From positions 167,332,394 through 167,396,393 of the forward strand of contig CP136069.1 of assembly GCA_032622095.1 (NCBI GenBank): a stretch of 64,000 nt of DNA, read 5' to 3'. Under the pieces are notes generated by a model. The model ran no database searches and was not told where the DNA came from. It saw nothing but the letters and a program-made list of their open reading frames with translations. The position numbers and the translations under genes were made by a program. The DNA is from Siphonodentalium dalli (taxonomy: Eukaryota; Mollusca; Scaphopoda; Gadilida; Siphonodentaliidae). Of the stretch, positions 1-10,737 are shown one piece after another (position 1 is the stretch's first letter; every line of letters starts with the position of its first letter).

Positions 1-300
1 CAATACTGAATGGATTCTCCCATGGCATTGGAATAGTCTATTCCACATTGAGAGGCCCAGGTATTCTGATAGTATAACAACATGCCGTCTCCATGCGAAT
101 ATATCAATATTTGGCAATGCGGTTTAGTTCTTTGCGATTCACAGTAAAGTTGTGCTTGCCATATAAGCAGATGCGCGCGGCTCAGCCATTTGACAATTCT
201 GGCGGCGAAGATTTTTTCATGTGGCTGGCGTTAGAGATAATATGGCTGGCGGCGGCTTGTGGCCAATATGGCTAGCGGCGGCGGCGTGCGATGGCGGCTT
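1..300. other. Flank with GGC-rich patch, no gene seen
   Basis: No supported gene. From about 205 to 300 there is a GC-rich patch built from repeated GGC and 'atggctggcgg' words, in contrast with the AT-rich surroundings. The short open frame across it has no recognisable domain. Confidence 0.4.
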
Positions 301-319
301 CGGGCTCTAATTTCAGTCC

Positions 320-475
320 ACAAGTTAGACTAAATAAATGTAGGCTCTTGTTTACGTACACCATCGTACGTCTTAATGACAATATTATATTTACGCGCTG
401 ATTATGTTTGGCATATGAACAAAACTATATATAAGTATTTTAATATTCCTTATGTTGGTGGCGATTTGAACAAAA
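320..475 (+). repeat. Dispersed repeat, copy 1 (second copy at 11.95 kb)
   Basis: The stretch from 'gtttacgtacaccatc' through 'ttacgcgctgattatg' to 'ggcgatttgaacaa' recurs in the same orientation at about 11965-12090 with scattered substitutions and small indels. No coding potential is evident, so it is called an interspersed repeat of unknown class. Confidence 0.65.
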
Positions 476-605
476 ATGAATATTTCTGCAACGAACGCCG
501 CCCGTCCCCTAAAAACCCACCTGGGTGTTATCTCTTTCTCCTGATACGGCTGTTATCTGACAGAACGCTCAAGCGTTTGGGTAACATGGTGCTGGTATAA
601 CGCCC

Positions 606-1478
606 ACGGGTATTCTGCATAAATCCAGCCAGAAATGGCAAGAGATTTTCAACAAAGAATTTCTCTGGATCTATCTGGCGAAAAATCGTGAATTTCACAA
701 ATAATCTTCATTTGTATAAAGAATCTGAGCAATAATTAAGAAACGATAAACACAATGGATTTTTAATACATTTGAGAGGTTGAAATTATTATTTTATTTT
801 TTGGTCCCTTTCGGTACCAATTTCTGCTAGAATAATTAATAATTTCACACAGTACTCCACTCACCAACTAGTTTTATTGTCTTGGCTCCATGAAAGGAGG
901 CTTCATTAAATTTTGTATCATAATGTTGAGTTGGAATTTTAATTGCATAATATATCACCATACCCCCATGTATTATAATGAAGAATAAAGCAGATATTCC
1001 AACCCAATTAAAACAAATATTGATATGCAGTGTGATCCACTCAAGCAGGGATAAATCAACTGGATTTAGGCCACAGTGTTAAAGATGCATAGTCCGATTA
1101 AGCGCCCCTCAATTACTATTTATTTGGATTCGGGTAAAATGTATATGATTCGAGTCGAGGAACCCATCCTTCAAAGCTCACAGTTATTATATAGATATCG
1201 ATTTTTGAAATATATTATTGTTCACCATCGAGACTTAATAGTGGCCCTGTAAAAAGTCGATGAGCCGACGGTCTCGGACCAAATTGCGGATGAAGGTGGA
1301 TAACTCAAAAATCAAGAGGCTTTGTGTTGATAATAAGGCCAAATTTCGTCGAGCAACATGTTTATAAATAACACGTTTTTGGCAATTTTATACTATAGTT
1401 GACAGTGATTAGCATTATAGTTGGCCAATTAATCGATTCTGATAACTGAATCGGCATTTCTAAAAATGTTGTTGTTGC

Positions 1479-1515
<37 letters not shown>

Positions 1516-1700
1516 GGAATCTGCTTATGTGGGACCATCGAATCGGATTGAGTACCTTTAGGAGGTATGGTGGCCAGCTTAACTTGCTTATGAACTCATG
1601 ACTCACAACTCATCTCAGCTCAATTGTTCATTGATCAGCAGGCATGAAATGAAAATTCTCAAAAATGGAAAATTAAATGTGGGTAATGAGACAGTGAAAC
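606..1700 (+). repeat. Segmental duplication copy A, interrupted by a short transposon
   Basis: Bases 606-1081 and 1558-1690 together match 4378-4970 in order and orientation. Shared landmarks include 'ctctggatctatctggcg', 'tttcggtacca', 'ttgtcttggctccatga' and 'ctcatctcag'. Copy A is split at 1081/1558 by a 476-bp inverted-repeat element that copy B lacks. Divergence by eye is of the order of 10-15 percent with indels. No reading frame is conserved between the copies. Confidence 0.85.
1082..1557 (+). mobile_element. TTA-flanked MITE (family H), copy 1, insertion proven by empty site
   Basis: A 476-bp non-coding element flanked on both sides by TTA (1079-1081 and 1558-1560). It begins AAGATGCATAGTCCGATT and ends ATCGGATTGAGTACCT, so the ends form an imperfect inverted repeat sharing AATCCGATT-like bases. 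The related locus near 4841 has one TTA and no element. TTA duplication with short TIRs is the pattern of PIF/Harbinger MITEs; the superfamily call is inference because no transposase is present. A (GTT)n tract lies inside at about 1467-1516. Confidence 0.85.
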
Positions 1701-1709
1701 TTTTATTGG

Positions 1710-1812
1710 GATTGGTGGGATTCGAACCCCGGCCCATGACGGCGAGCGCGATTGCGACTCAAAGTCCGACGTCAATGCCACACGGCCACCGAAGCTACAC
1801 CAAAAAAGGAAG
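1710..1812 (-). repeat. tRNA-derived SINE head, solitary copy
   Basis: Read on the minus strand it carries an A-box-like GGTGGCCGTGTGG and a perfect B box GGTTCGAATCC about 50 bases later, the arrangement of a tRNA(Ser/Leu)-type internal promoter. The T stem pairs only partly, so this is a tRNA-derived SINE rather than a working tRNA. It is the same module as in the tandem array from 2351. Confidence 0.75.
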
Positions 1813-1829
1813 CTCAAATGGCCGCTGTA

Positions 1830-2350
1830 TCACACCGCAGATAGCATGTACATGGAAACCCTCGAAAACGAAACCATTGAAAACCTTACTTTAATCATTG
1901 ACAAGCACATCATTATTCCGCTGTACCGTCGGTCATAGATGGGCATAACTATGCTTGGCAGTATACGTAAGCCATGAACTTGTTTAAAACATGAGGTCGT
2001 ATAACTGTATATATGCATGCAGGTCCAGCATAGGGTAGCACTCAATTCGCACTCAATATACCAATGCAATCATTCGCGATAGCACTATATATAGGACTTT
2101 CTATAGAGATATGATACAGTGCTAATCTTAATACAAATGGATTTATATCCTGCCTTTGTCGACGTTGGTCATAAAACTAAATATGTTATATGCTTCTGGT
2201 ATTGTTTTATACTGATGTTTCAGTTTGTAACACACGTTACCATGGTATGTGTTTGGTGGCAGCTTAATTTTGGAAGAAGAATCCGCGAATAAATAGATTT
2301 CTCATTGTTACTTGAAATAATGAATCTTGGAATATAGCTTGGAAGAAAAG
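1830..2350. other. No feature recognised
   Basis: AT-rich sequence without repeats that I could match elsewhere in the window and without a supported reading frame. Confidence 0.4.
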
Positions 2351-3920
2351 ATTTGGCACAAACCATACATATGATCAAATGAAACATGTCTGGGACTATA
2401 CAACACACAAGGCGCCTATTTTTAGAAGCAAATGTGAGATTTGAGACAGTGCACATTTGGGTGGGGTTGGGTGAGATTAGAACCCCGGTCCATGGCGGCG
2501 AGCGCGCCTTGCGACTCAAGGTCCGACGTCAATACCACACGGCCACCGAAGCTACCCCAAAAAACGAAGCTCAAATGGCCGCTGTATTCTGACGTCGCAC
2601 TTAGGACACTATATGCACATTTTAAGGTCTCTATTGTGAATATATAGCATATATGGCACAGTAGCATGTTATATATACGTCTCCGAAACATGCCGAGCGT
2701 CGCTCTTTGAACATGTCTGGGACTATACAACACACAAGGCGCATATTTTTTGAAGCAAATGTGAGATTTGAGACAGTGCACATTTTGGGGATTGGGTGGG
2801 ATTCGAACCCGGCACATGACGGCGAGCGCGCATTGCGACTCAAAGTCCAACGTCAATACCACACGGCCACCGAAGCTACCCCAAAAAAGGAAGCTCAATT
2901 GGCCGCTGTATTCTGACGTCGCACTTAGGACACTATATGCACATTTTAAGGTCTCTATGGTTTATAAATAGTAGATATTGCACAGTAGCATGTTATATAT
3001 ACGTCTCCGAAACATGCCGAGCGTTGCTCTTTGAACATGTCTGGGACTATACAACACACAAGGCACCTATTTTTAGAAGCAAATGTGAGTTTTGAGACAG
3101 TGCACATTTTTTTCGGATTGGTTGGGATTCGAACCCCGGCCCTTGACGGTGGGCGCGCCTTGCGACTCAAAGTCCGACGTCAATACCACACGGCCACCGA
3201 AGCGACCCCAAAAAGGAAGCTCAAATGGCCGCTGTATTCTGAAGTCACACTTATAGTAGGACACTTTTGCCTGCTATAGACAGTATTCGTGCTCGGATTT
3301 GAACATGTTTCTCCCACCGGAACGAAACATTGTCGATCGGTGGGTTCTGGTCCGTTCGCCGGTGTCCAGTCAAAATTGCTAAACAACTACTAAACGCAAA
3401 CCAACTAACAAAAACAAATCGAGGCACTTAGGACACTATATGCACATTTTAAGGTCTCTATTGTGTATATATAACAGTATGACACATTAGCATGTTATAT
3501 ATACGCCTCCGAAACATGCCGAGCGTTGCTCTTTGAACAGGTCTGGGACTATACAACACACAAGGCGCCTATTTTTAGAAGCAAGCAGTGGACATTTTTG
3601 GGGGGATTGGTGGGATTCGAACCCCGGTCCATGACGGCGAGCGCGCATTGCTACTCAAAGTCCGACGTCAATACCAGACGGCCACTGAAGCGACCCAAAA
3701 AAAGGAAGCTCAAATGGCCGCTGTATTCTGACGTCGCACTTAGGACACTTTTGCCTGCATGTTATAGACAGTATTCGTGCTCGGATTTGAACATGTTTCT
3801 CCCACCGGAACGAAACATTGTCGATCGGTGGGTTCTGGTCCGTTCGCCGGTGTCCAGTCAAAATTGCTAAACAACTACAAAACGCAAACCAACTAACAAA
3901 AACAAATCGAGGCCTGAATT
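2351..3920 (-). repeat. Tandem array of tRNA-SINE-containing units (4 units)
   Basis: Four head-to-tail units each begin near 'catgtctgggactatac' or its variant (about 2384, 2711, 3036 and 3536), a spacing of about 326 bp for the first units. Each carries the minus-strand A-box/B-box pair near 2475-2560, 2800-2885, 3120-3205 and 3608-3700. The third and fourth units contain an extra ~165-bp block (about 3258-3425 and 3750-3915) that is nearly identical in both, including 'ttgtcgatcggtgggttctg'. Tandem amplification therefore acted on the whole unit, not on the SINE alone. Confidence 0.85.
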
Positions 3921-4372
3921 TGCATGTAGTTATACATCTATATATATTATTATATTCCAGGATTGTGCATTTTTCAGTCAGGATAGGATTAAGTTTGATT
4001 AACAAACAAGAAATGTCATTCGGAAATGACTATACCCCCGTAATGGAGCTCGTGAGCGAATTTATATGCTGACCTCCAATAATTTATAATGTTGAGTTCC
4101 ATTAAGTCTTTTTTAATATAATACCCCCATTCTTTCATGAAAAAACTATCAGACTTAGTATTTGAGCCCAAGGTTATATAAAGAATGGATTGAAGATAAG
4201 CAAAATCGTCATCTCGTTTCCAAATAAGGTATGCGTTCGTTTTGAAAATAGGTTACATCCGTTGAGTCTGTTAACGCATCGTACACATCGAATCACACCG
4301 ACCTTGCCCGTTGACAAACCACAATGCTTCATATCGCGACAGACCGCCATCATTAGGTTAAGATGGAGATGC
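3921..4372. other. No feature recognised
   Basis: Single-copy looking AT-rich sequence between the SINE array and the second segmental-duplication copy. Nothing recognised. Confidence 0.35.
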
Positions 4373-4985
4373 ACGTTTTGCATAAATACAGCCAAATATG
4401 GCAATAGATTTTCAACAAATAATTTCTCTGGATCTATCTGGCGAAAAATCTTGAATTTCACATAGCATCATCTTCATTGTTTGCAGAATCTGATCAATTA
4501 TTAAGAGGTGACAAAAACGATGGATTTTAATACATTTGAGAGGTTGAAAATATTATTTTCTTTGTTGTCCTTTCGGTACCAAGAACTGCTAGAATAATTA
4601 ATAATTTCACACAACACTTCAATCACCAAACAGCTTATTGTCTTGGCTCCATGAGAGGAGGCTTCATTTGTATCAGTATGTGGAGTTAGATTTTTAGTTG
4701 CATAATATAGTGTCATACCACCATATATTATAATGAAGAATAAAGCAGTCACAAATATTCCAGCCCAATGAAAACAAATGTTGATATGTAGTGTGGTCCA
4801 CTCAAGCAGTGCACAATCAACTTGAAATTCGGCTACATTGTTAAGAGATATGATGGTCAGCTTTAACTTGGTTGAGATGTTATGACCAAGAACTCATCTC
4901 AGCCCAATTTTTCATTGAACAACATGAATGACATGAAAATTCTCAAATATTGAAAATTATTTGTGGGTAATAACTGTTGTATTTC
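4373..4985 (+). repeat. Segmental duplication copy B (empty-site allele)
   Basis: Matches 606-1081 plus 1558-1690. At 4836-4860 the sequence reads 'cattgttaagagatatgatgg' with a single TTA at 4841-4843. This is the unfilled form of the site occupied by the 476-bp element in copy A. Confidence 0.85.
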
Positions 4986-6130
4986 TACGTGAAAATAATC
5001 ATAAAATTTCATGAAATGAAGTCTCCGCTCATGGTTATATGGACTGCTCTTTTGAAACAAATCTAATTTACAGAAGTTCTTGGTACCTGAAAATGGTGAA
5101 ATTTTAAATATTTTCCATTCCATAAAAGTGAAGTAACTGAGTTTATAATAACCAATTTTTCGGTGGTTCTTAAATATTGTATCACATCGCTTGTACCAAA
5201 TTTCACAAATAACTTCCTGACAGATTTTGAGAAAATCAATTTAGAAATTCCAGGATTTTTTTGCCAAATGTGCATCTGACCCTTTGCAATCACGCCTTGT
5301 TTCGTTTAAATCATGTGATGTGCTCAAAAGTCATGGACCGGACACGAAGGGTAGTGTCTGGTGAACTAATCAAGAGAACGACCTTGTCATGTGACCTTGA
5401 TCTTCAGTGATTGGAAAACAAATTTATGAGCGACACATCGTCGCATAATTACGAGCAACAATGCCAAAGTTCAACGGAATCCATTAAAGCACCGTGATGT
5501 CATGGAGCGGACACGAAGGGAATCCGAGAAACCCGACCAAAAATCACAAACTGTATCCCAACAAAATCCCGACGAAATCCCATTTAATCTTATATTCCTA
5601 TCACGTATCGATTTTATCCTCACAATAATTCGAATAAAAAACGGAATATGCAAAGAATCTCACTCAAATGTCGACCTAATTTTCGCAAAATCCAAATTTT
5701 TTCTTGCAAATCTCGAAAATAGTACCACAAAAATCCCTAAAAATATCAGCCAATATTCCTTTTAAATCTCAATCATAATTTCAACGAAATGCCGACGCTT
5801 ATTCCATTAACATAATTTTATCTCGAGTTCTTAAATTTTTTTTTAAATTCCGGTATTAATTCGGACTAATCCCGTTCCAAGTTCCTGATAATCCCATATG
5901 TTTTATATATCCTAGAGAAATTCTTATATATTTCCCATGCATTCCTATAATAACGCCTGATCAATCCCGCCTCAATATCAGTACACTCTGAGACATATCT
6001 CATACATATCCCAGACCAATCCCTAGTGGTATTCCAGTGGCGAAATCAATAGAACATTGATAACAAATGTTACAGTCCAATAAGTGAGATCACTAAGTCG
6101 CTGTCATATTGAATTCATCCAGCCCCAGTT
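4986..6130. other. No gene; short direct repeats
   Basis: The phrase 'catgga-c/g-cggacacgaaggg' occurs at about 5332 and again at 5501 in the same orientation. From about 5520 to 6040 the sequence is full of loosely repeated 'atccc' and 'aatccc' words, which gives a spurious open frame. No domain or splice-like structure supports a gene. Confidence 0.35.
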
Positions 6131-6140
6131 CCGCGGTTTA

Positions 6141-6601
6141 AAAGTACTCAATCCGATTCGATGGTCTCCATATAATCCGATTCCAACAACATTTTTAGAA
6201 ATGCCTCTTCATAGATTACTTGCCCAAAAATAATGCTAACCATTGTCAACTATAGTATGAAATTGCCCGAAATGTATTTTTTTTTTATCAACATGTTGTT
6301 GATGCTAACCACAGTGACTATATTGTAAAATTGCCAGAAAAGTCTTATTTATCAACATGTTGTTCGAAGAAATTTGGCCTTATTATCTTGATTTTACAGT
6401 TATCCATCTTCATCCGCAATTTGGTCCGAGACCGTCGGCCCGTCGACTTTTTCTGGGCCACTAATACATATCGATGGTGAAAAATAATAGATTTCAAAAG
6501 TCTGAGCTTTGATATATGGGTTCCTCAACTCGAATCAAATAATTTTTACCCCGAATCAAAATAAATAGTAATTTAGGGGCGCTTAATCGGATTATTCATA
6601 T
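6141..6601 (-). mobile_element. TTA-flanked MITE (family H), copy 2
   Basis: Inverted relative to the copy at 1082. It starts after TTA (6138-6140) with AAAGTACTCAATCCGATTCG and ends before TTA (6602-6604). Internal landmarks shared with other copies are 'catcttcatccgcaatttgg' and 'accgtcgg'. The (GTT)n tract has been lost. Non-coding. Confidence 0.85.
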
Positions 6602-6639
6602 TTAAGTGCTGCGTATCAAAGTTCTGGAGGTGCATTGCA

Positions 6640-6771
6640 TGTATGGAATTCGTGAATATTTAAAAGCTCCATATATGGAATTCATGAATATTCAAAACTC
6701 CATATGTGGAATGCACGGTATCGGACCAAATTGCGGATGAAGATGGATAACTCTAAAATCAATTGGCTTTG
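6640..6771 (+). repeat. Short tandem repeat and family H fragment
   Basis: Two tandem copies of a roughly 38-bp unit around 'tggaattcatgaatatt' are followed at 6719-6771 by a fragment of the interior of family H ('cggaccaaattgcggatgaa'). Confidence 0.6.
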
Positions 6772-7545
6772 ACGTTAGACATATTGGGAATTTCGATACA
6801 ACAATTGGAGATTATTCCTTACCAAACAATGGCGGCGATATATATGGAGCTTGTGTATTACACTCACGCGTGTGTCCACGGCACATGCTCAATCAATGAA
6901 GTATTGCGTGTGTATTGTGCCATTGTATATGTAGCCATGGCTGACCATTATTATTATTATTGTTTAGGATCATCATGAATTTTGCTGACATCGGGTGTTA
7001 GATTGGCATTAATATTAACAGCTGTATTGCCAAGTCAATATTGTACATTATTATTACCACTTTAGAGTGCGTTCTCTAGTAGATTAACAGTATTTTACCC
7101 GAACGGTAAAAAGCCATAACGTCCGGCATCAAACCGGAAGTTATGCGTTAACGATATTAATGGCCTACTTCTGGGTTGCGATTTGCTAGGAATCTAATCG
7201 AACGCAACCTAATTTCTGAATTCGGAATTTCTGTTAAAACAAGATTATAGTATATTATTATGAATAAAACTGATATTTTACTGTAGTAGATGTAATAACA
7301 GACCAACAACACATTCAAGGTGAGTAAGTGTTATCTAACAAATGGAATAAATTAGATTTATGACTTAATTTTCCTTAGATATGGCCCTATTTTTGTGGTA
7401 AATAATATTAATTAGTCACGTGATAATATGTTTGACAACAAACAGACGACACATGGTTCGAATTGTTAAAAGGGTTATTATTTCAGTTGACATATTGCTG
7501 CTTACTCACTCATATATGTTCTAGTTGGGTTTCATTTCAGAGAGT
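6772..7545. other. No feature recognised
   Basis: AT-rich sequence. A (TTA)n-like tract near 6949 is the only notable feature. Open frames here are short and without domain signature. Confidence 0.35.
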
Positions 7546-7561
7546 GGTATTAATAGTAATA

Positions 7562-7735
7562 ACATTGTTTTTTAGGGCGTTTGGTTTATTAACGGCCCGC
7601 CAGAAATGATTAACAGCCATCGGGCCATTAACGGCCCTCGACTTCGTCTCGGGCCTTTAGTGAACCTCTCGGGCTGTTAATCATTTCAGTTGGGCCGTTA
7701 ATAAACCATAACGCCCTCCAAAATCAATTTATTGG
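7562..7735. mobile_element. GC-rich palindromic MITE, copy 1
   Basis: A hairpin-type element. 'ggtttattaacggcccg' on the left is mirrored by 'cgttaataaacc' on the right, with further pairing of 'gattaacagcc' with 'ggctgttaatc'. The centre contains 'ctcgacttcgtctcgggcc'. It is flanked by 'aacattg' and 'caat' words. A second copy lies at 8209-8391. Non-coding. Confidence 0.7.
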
Positions 7736-7818
7736 TATATTACCACTTTATAGGGCGTTCTCTATGCCATTGGTAACGTTTTTCGGGGCGTTCCAAATAG
7801 CGTATTGTTACCAAAACA

Positions 7819-7872
7819 CCGGGCCGCGGGCCGATAATGAAAAGCTCTGTTCGTTATCGGCCCGCGGCCCGG
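7819..7872. repeat. Perfect 19-bp GC-rich stem-loop
   Basis: CCGGGCCGCGGGCCGATAA at 7819-7837 is exactly complementary to 7854-7872, with a 16-base loop. It lies between the two related palindromic elements and may be a relict of a third. It would form a very stable hairpin in DNA or RNA. Confidence 0.85.
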
Positions 7873-7879
7873 CAACTGA

Positions 7880-8205
7880 CTGGAAGTTAGATCTCATTTA
7901 TTATCACGCGAGTTACGCCTCTTCAACATTAGACTTACTGTGTTTATTTCAAGAAAATAATGGGAAAATGTACCATAGTTTCCTCACATTGTATAGTGGT
8001 TTTATGATCGGAAATCACGCTATATGGTTGAATTATTGTCTCAATCGTAGATATGTATAAATAACTTTAGCTGTCAAACTCTCGTCGTTTGTCACTCGTC
8101 TTCAATGCTGGTTTTTATTTACATGTTCTTGGGAATATCTGTCTCTTAATCTACTTCATATTACACTGGGTCAAATGTCCAAATATGTTGTAATAATAGT
8201 AATAA
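7880..8205. other. No feature recognised
   Basis: No repeat match or supported reading frame seen. Confidence 0.35.
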
Positions 8206-8208
8206 CAT

Positions 8209-8391
8209 GATTGTATCGGGCATTATGGTTTATTAACGGCCCTCTCGAATGATGAACAGCCCTCGGGCCTATTAGCGGCCCTCGACTTCGTCTCGGCCCT
8301 CGACTTCGTCTCGGGCCGCTAATAGGCCATTGGGCTGTTAATCATTCCTGCCGGGCCGTTAATAAACCATAATGCCCTCAAAAATCATGTT
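8209..8391. mobile_element. GC-rich palindromic MITE, copy 2
   Basis: Same family as 7562-7735. 'attatggtttattaacggcc' on the left mirrors 'ggccgttaataaaccataat' on the right. The centre has a tandem duplication of 'ggccctcgacttcgtctc'. Outer words 'aacatgatt' and 'aatcatgtt' are also complementary. Confidence 0.75.
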
Positions 8392-8680
8392 ATTGTTATA
8401 TTATTTCTCACTTCGGAGTGTTTTGGTATATTTGCATAGATATTATATACAGTCAAAGAAAACGACCGTATCTATCTATCTATCTACTTGATACTCCATC
8501 GCCCTCAATGTGCTGAGGATTATGTGGAGGTCCAGGTGCTACCACGGCCGAGTAACTTTATAACCCTGTGGTGACTCCAGTAGCGTTCTTTAACGTGCAC
8601 ACACAGAGGCGTGTACACGGGTCAGCCATTAATGTCCGCGCCCGATCGGACAGCGTACTGCTCCCACGACAACATACCTG
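8392..8680. other. Interrupted interspersed repeat, uncharacterised
   Basis: A (TATC)n tract at about 8470-8487 is followed by a moderately GC-rich block ('ggtccaggtgctaccacgg', 'tttaacgtgcacac') that reads like a low-copy repeat. It ends at the insertion point of the 621-bp foldback. No protein domain was recognised. Confidence 0.35.
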
Positions 8681-8688
8681 GACAAGTG

Positions 8689-9309
8689 CACCTGATACAG
8701 ACCAATGTTACTCTGTAGTAATACAAAACTATTAGTTAAAATTCCTCAGTGATATAGGGTATGTAGCATGCCACGCCAGCCGTTGAGGCATGCCACATGT
8801 TCTTTGACAAACTAAAATCGTAACATTGCCACAGGGTAATAACTCTATAAAGAATGTATATTTACGAAATAACGCCGATTTGTATTAGAAATAACAACAC
8901 CACAATAGATCAACTGTGGTGAAATATAAGTAAAATTCTTCTCTTGGGTGGGTGGGCTTGGGGGAGGTTTGGGGTACGCTCTTTAAAAAACTTCTCCAAA
9001 TATGCCCGTTATTTCGTCAAAAACACTTCTTCAAATATCTCCGTTATTTAGTTAATAAAAATAATTTCTTATTTCATAATTCGCGCTATTTCGTCATTTC
9101 GATGCATTTTTTATTCCGCAATTTCGCTGTATTTTCCTATTTCGCTTTTTCGTGGTATTTCATATTTCGATAATTCGCTATATTTGACATATTATGGGAT
9201 ATTGGAATGCCTCAACGGCTGGCGTGGCATGCCACATACCCTTTATCACTGAGGAATTTTAACTAATAGTTTTGTATTACTACAGAGTAACATTGGTCTG
9301 TATCAGGTG
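8689..9309. mobile_element. 621-bp foldback element with 8-bp target duplication
   Basis: Inverted arms of about 102 bp (8690-8791 and 9207-9309) begin CACCTGATACAG and end CTGTATCAGGTG. The arms are nearly identical and include 'gccacgccagccgttgaggc' and its complement. The direct repeat GACAAGTG flanks the element at 8681-8688 and 9310-9317. The 8-bp duplication fits hAT- or Merlin-type transposition. The interior (8800-9205) is AT-rich with repeated 'atttcg' words and codes for nothing recognised. Confidence 0.85.
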
Positions 9310-9319
9310 GACAAGTGTT

Positions 9320-9510
9320 GTAATGGGGGAAGTCGGCATTTTTGCATTCGGATCTTTATTCAGTGATCTCGAACGAGACTTTTCAGCCTGAAAAACTTGG
9401 TATCTGACTGAGTTCTGATTTTTGTCAGAATACCCTGACCAGGTTGCGATCCCCGGTCCGATAGCACGAGAGACCAGTACGCTACCTCTCGGCCACCGAC
9501 TTCCCATACA
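9320..9510 (-). repeat. tRNA-derived SINE, second family
   Basis: On the minus strand GGTGGCCGAGAGGTAGCG (A-box region) is followed by GGGGATCGCAACC (degenerate B box), then a short unrelated body down to about 9325. It differs from the SINE in the 2-4 kb array. The B box departs from GGTTCGANTCC, so it is probably an old copy. Confidence 0.6.
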
Positions 9511-10074
9511 TTCAAAGCACATGGTCGGAGGCACACAAGACGTTGATTTTGTTATCAATGGATACGGATGACCGAACGTCCACTAAATGAGACACGAGGA
9601 TACACCAGCAATGTCTTGTTACAACAGAACGTATGTGTGTCCCATGGATACACATGTGTATAATAAACACGCTTCATACATCACCACTGCTATTCGAAAT
9701 GTGTAATGAATAAGTTTATTATCGGCACATTAGCAGAAACATTACTGGTGCAATACCAAATACAATAGTCTTGTGATGCATCGTTATGATCTATTGAGAC
9801 AATTCGAATGATTTGTTAAGTTGTATATATATATATGTAAATGCTAAATTATTGCAAGTTGAATCTATTTCATCTTGAGTGGGTGTCATGCGCTGTTCAC
9901 AAGTCAGACGAGTCAGCAAACTATTAAAAATTATTTTAATTAGCAATCAAATTGGTCAATGTATAACAAATCAATATGCAAAACAATTTCATATATTCTC
10001 TCACAGAACATAGAGGACATGACAGAACGCTTCAGAAGAAAAGACGGCATTTATAATCATTGTGTAAATTCCTT
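9511..10074. other. No feature recognised
   Basis: AT-rich, with a short (TA)n run near 9822. No gene seen. Confidence 0.35.
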
Positions 10075-10441
10075 TTAACCCTTTATCCAACAGAAGGGTC
10101 CTGTGCCAATGCATTCTCTTATATATGCGAGTCGACCATAGGTCGCCTCGCATATATAAGAGAATGCATTGGCTTAACACATTAAAAATTATAAAATTGT
10201 TAAAGAATGTATTTTTTAGGCCAATGCATTCTCTTATATATGCGAGGCGACATATGGTCGACTCGCATATATAAGAGAATGCATTGGCACAGGGCATAAC
10301 TGTAACTATCACAATGTGGTCAAGGAGTCGGTTCCAATGATATCCATATTTGTATGGTTTTATAGAGACAGACCCAAGATATTTTAGGCTGTTGAAGCTT
10401 TATTTGGTCGGTTTTGGCCGGTTTGTTGGGTAAAGGGTTAA
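10075..10441. mobile_element. TTAA-flanked double-hairpin MITE (piggyBac-like), copy 1
   Basis: TTAA at 10075-10078 and 10438-10441 bounds an element that starts CCCTTTATCCAACA and ends TGTTGGGTAAAGGG, an inverted repeat. TTAA targets with CCC termini are the hallmark of the piggyBac superfamily; the assignment is inference. Inside are two long palindromes (10106-10172 and 10221-10287), each with a roughly 26-bp perfect stem starting CCAATGCATTCTC, and the two are themselves inverted relative to each other. No reading frame. Confidence 0.85.
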
Positions 10442-10737
10442 GTGATACGAGGTAATCTTTACATATCCCGCGTGTGTTACACTAAATCCGTTTCCGTGAT
10501 TGGTCAACTACTATTTGGGCCACGCATTTCATATACCAATAAAATACACAATAACACGAACGACGCCACGCCTTGTTGACCTAGATGCGATCGATTGAAT
10601 AACTGGGCGTGATTTCTGAGTGTGCGGCCATTAGTTATTGATCGATAATTCACAGATAGAATATTGGGCTAACTTATAGTGTTGCCTTGTGTAATATTTA
10701 TCCAGCTGAGTTTACAGAACTTATAAAGGAAAAAGCT
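10442..10737. other. No feature recognised
   Basis: Flanking sequence between the double-hairpin element and the minisatellite. Nothing recognised. Confidence 0.35.

Noticed and set aside
1710-1812. Functional tRNA(Ser/Leu) gene
   Set aside because: The B box is perfect, but the T stem pairs at only about three positions and the acceptor stem does not close; the module is repeated in SINE context.
2220-3386. Several overlapping frames of 60-158 residues on both strands
   Set aside because: They recur with the SINE array units and follow the repeat, not a gene.
5502-5765. 87-residue plus-strand frame
   Set aside because: The region consists of loosely repeated 'aatccc' words; no splice context or domain.
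9280-9558. 92-residue minus-strand frame as a gene
   Set aside because: It reads through the tRNA-derived SINE and the end of the 621-bp foldback.
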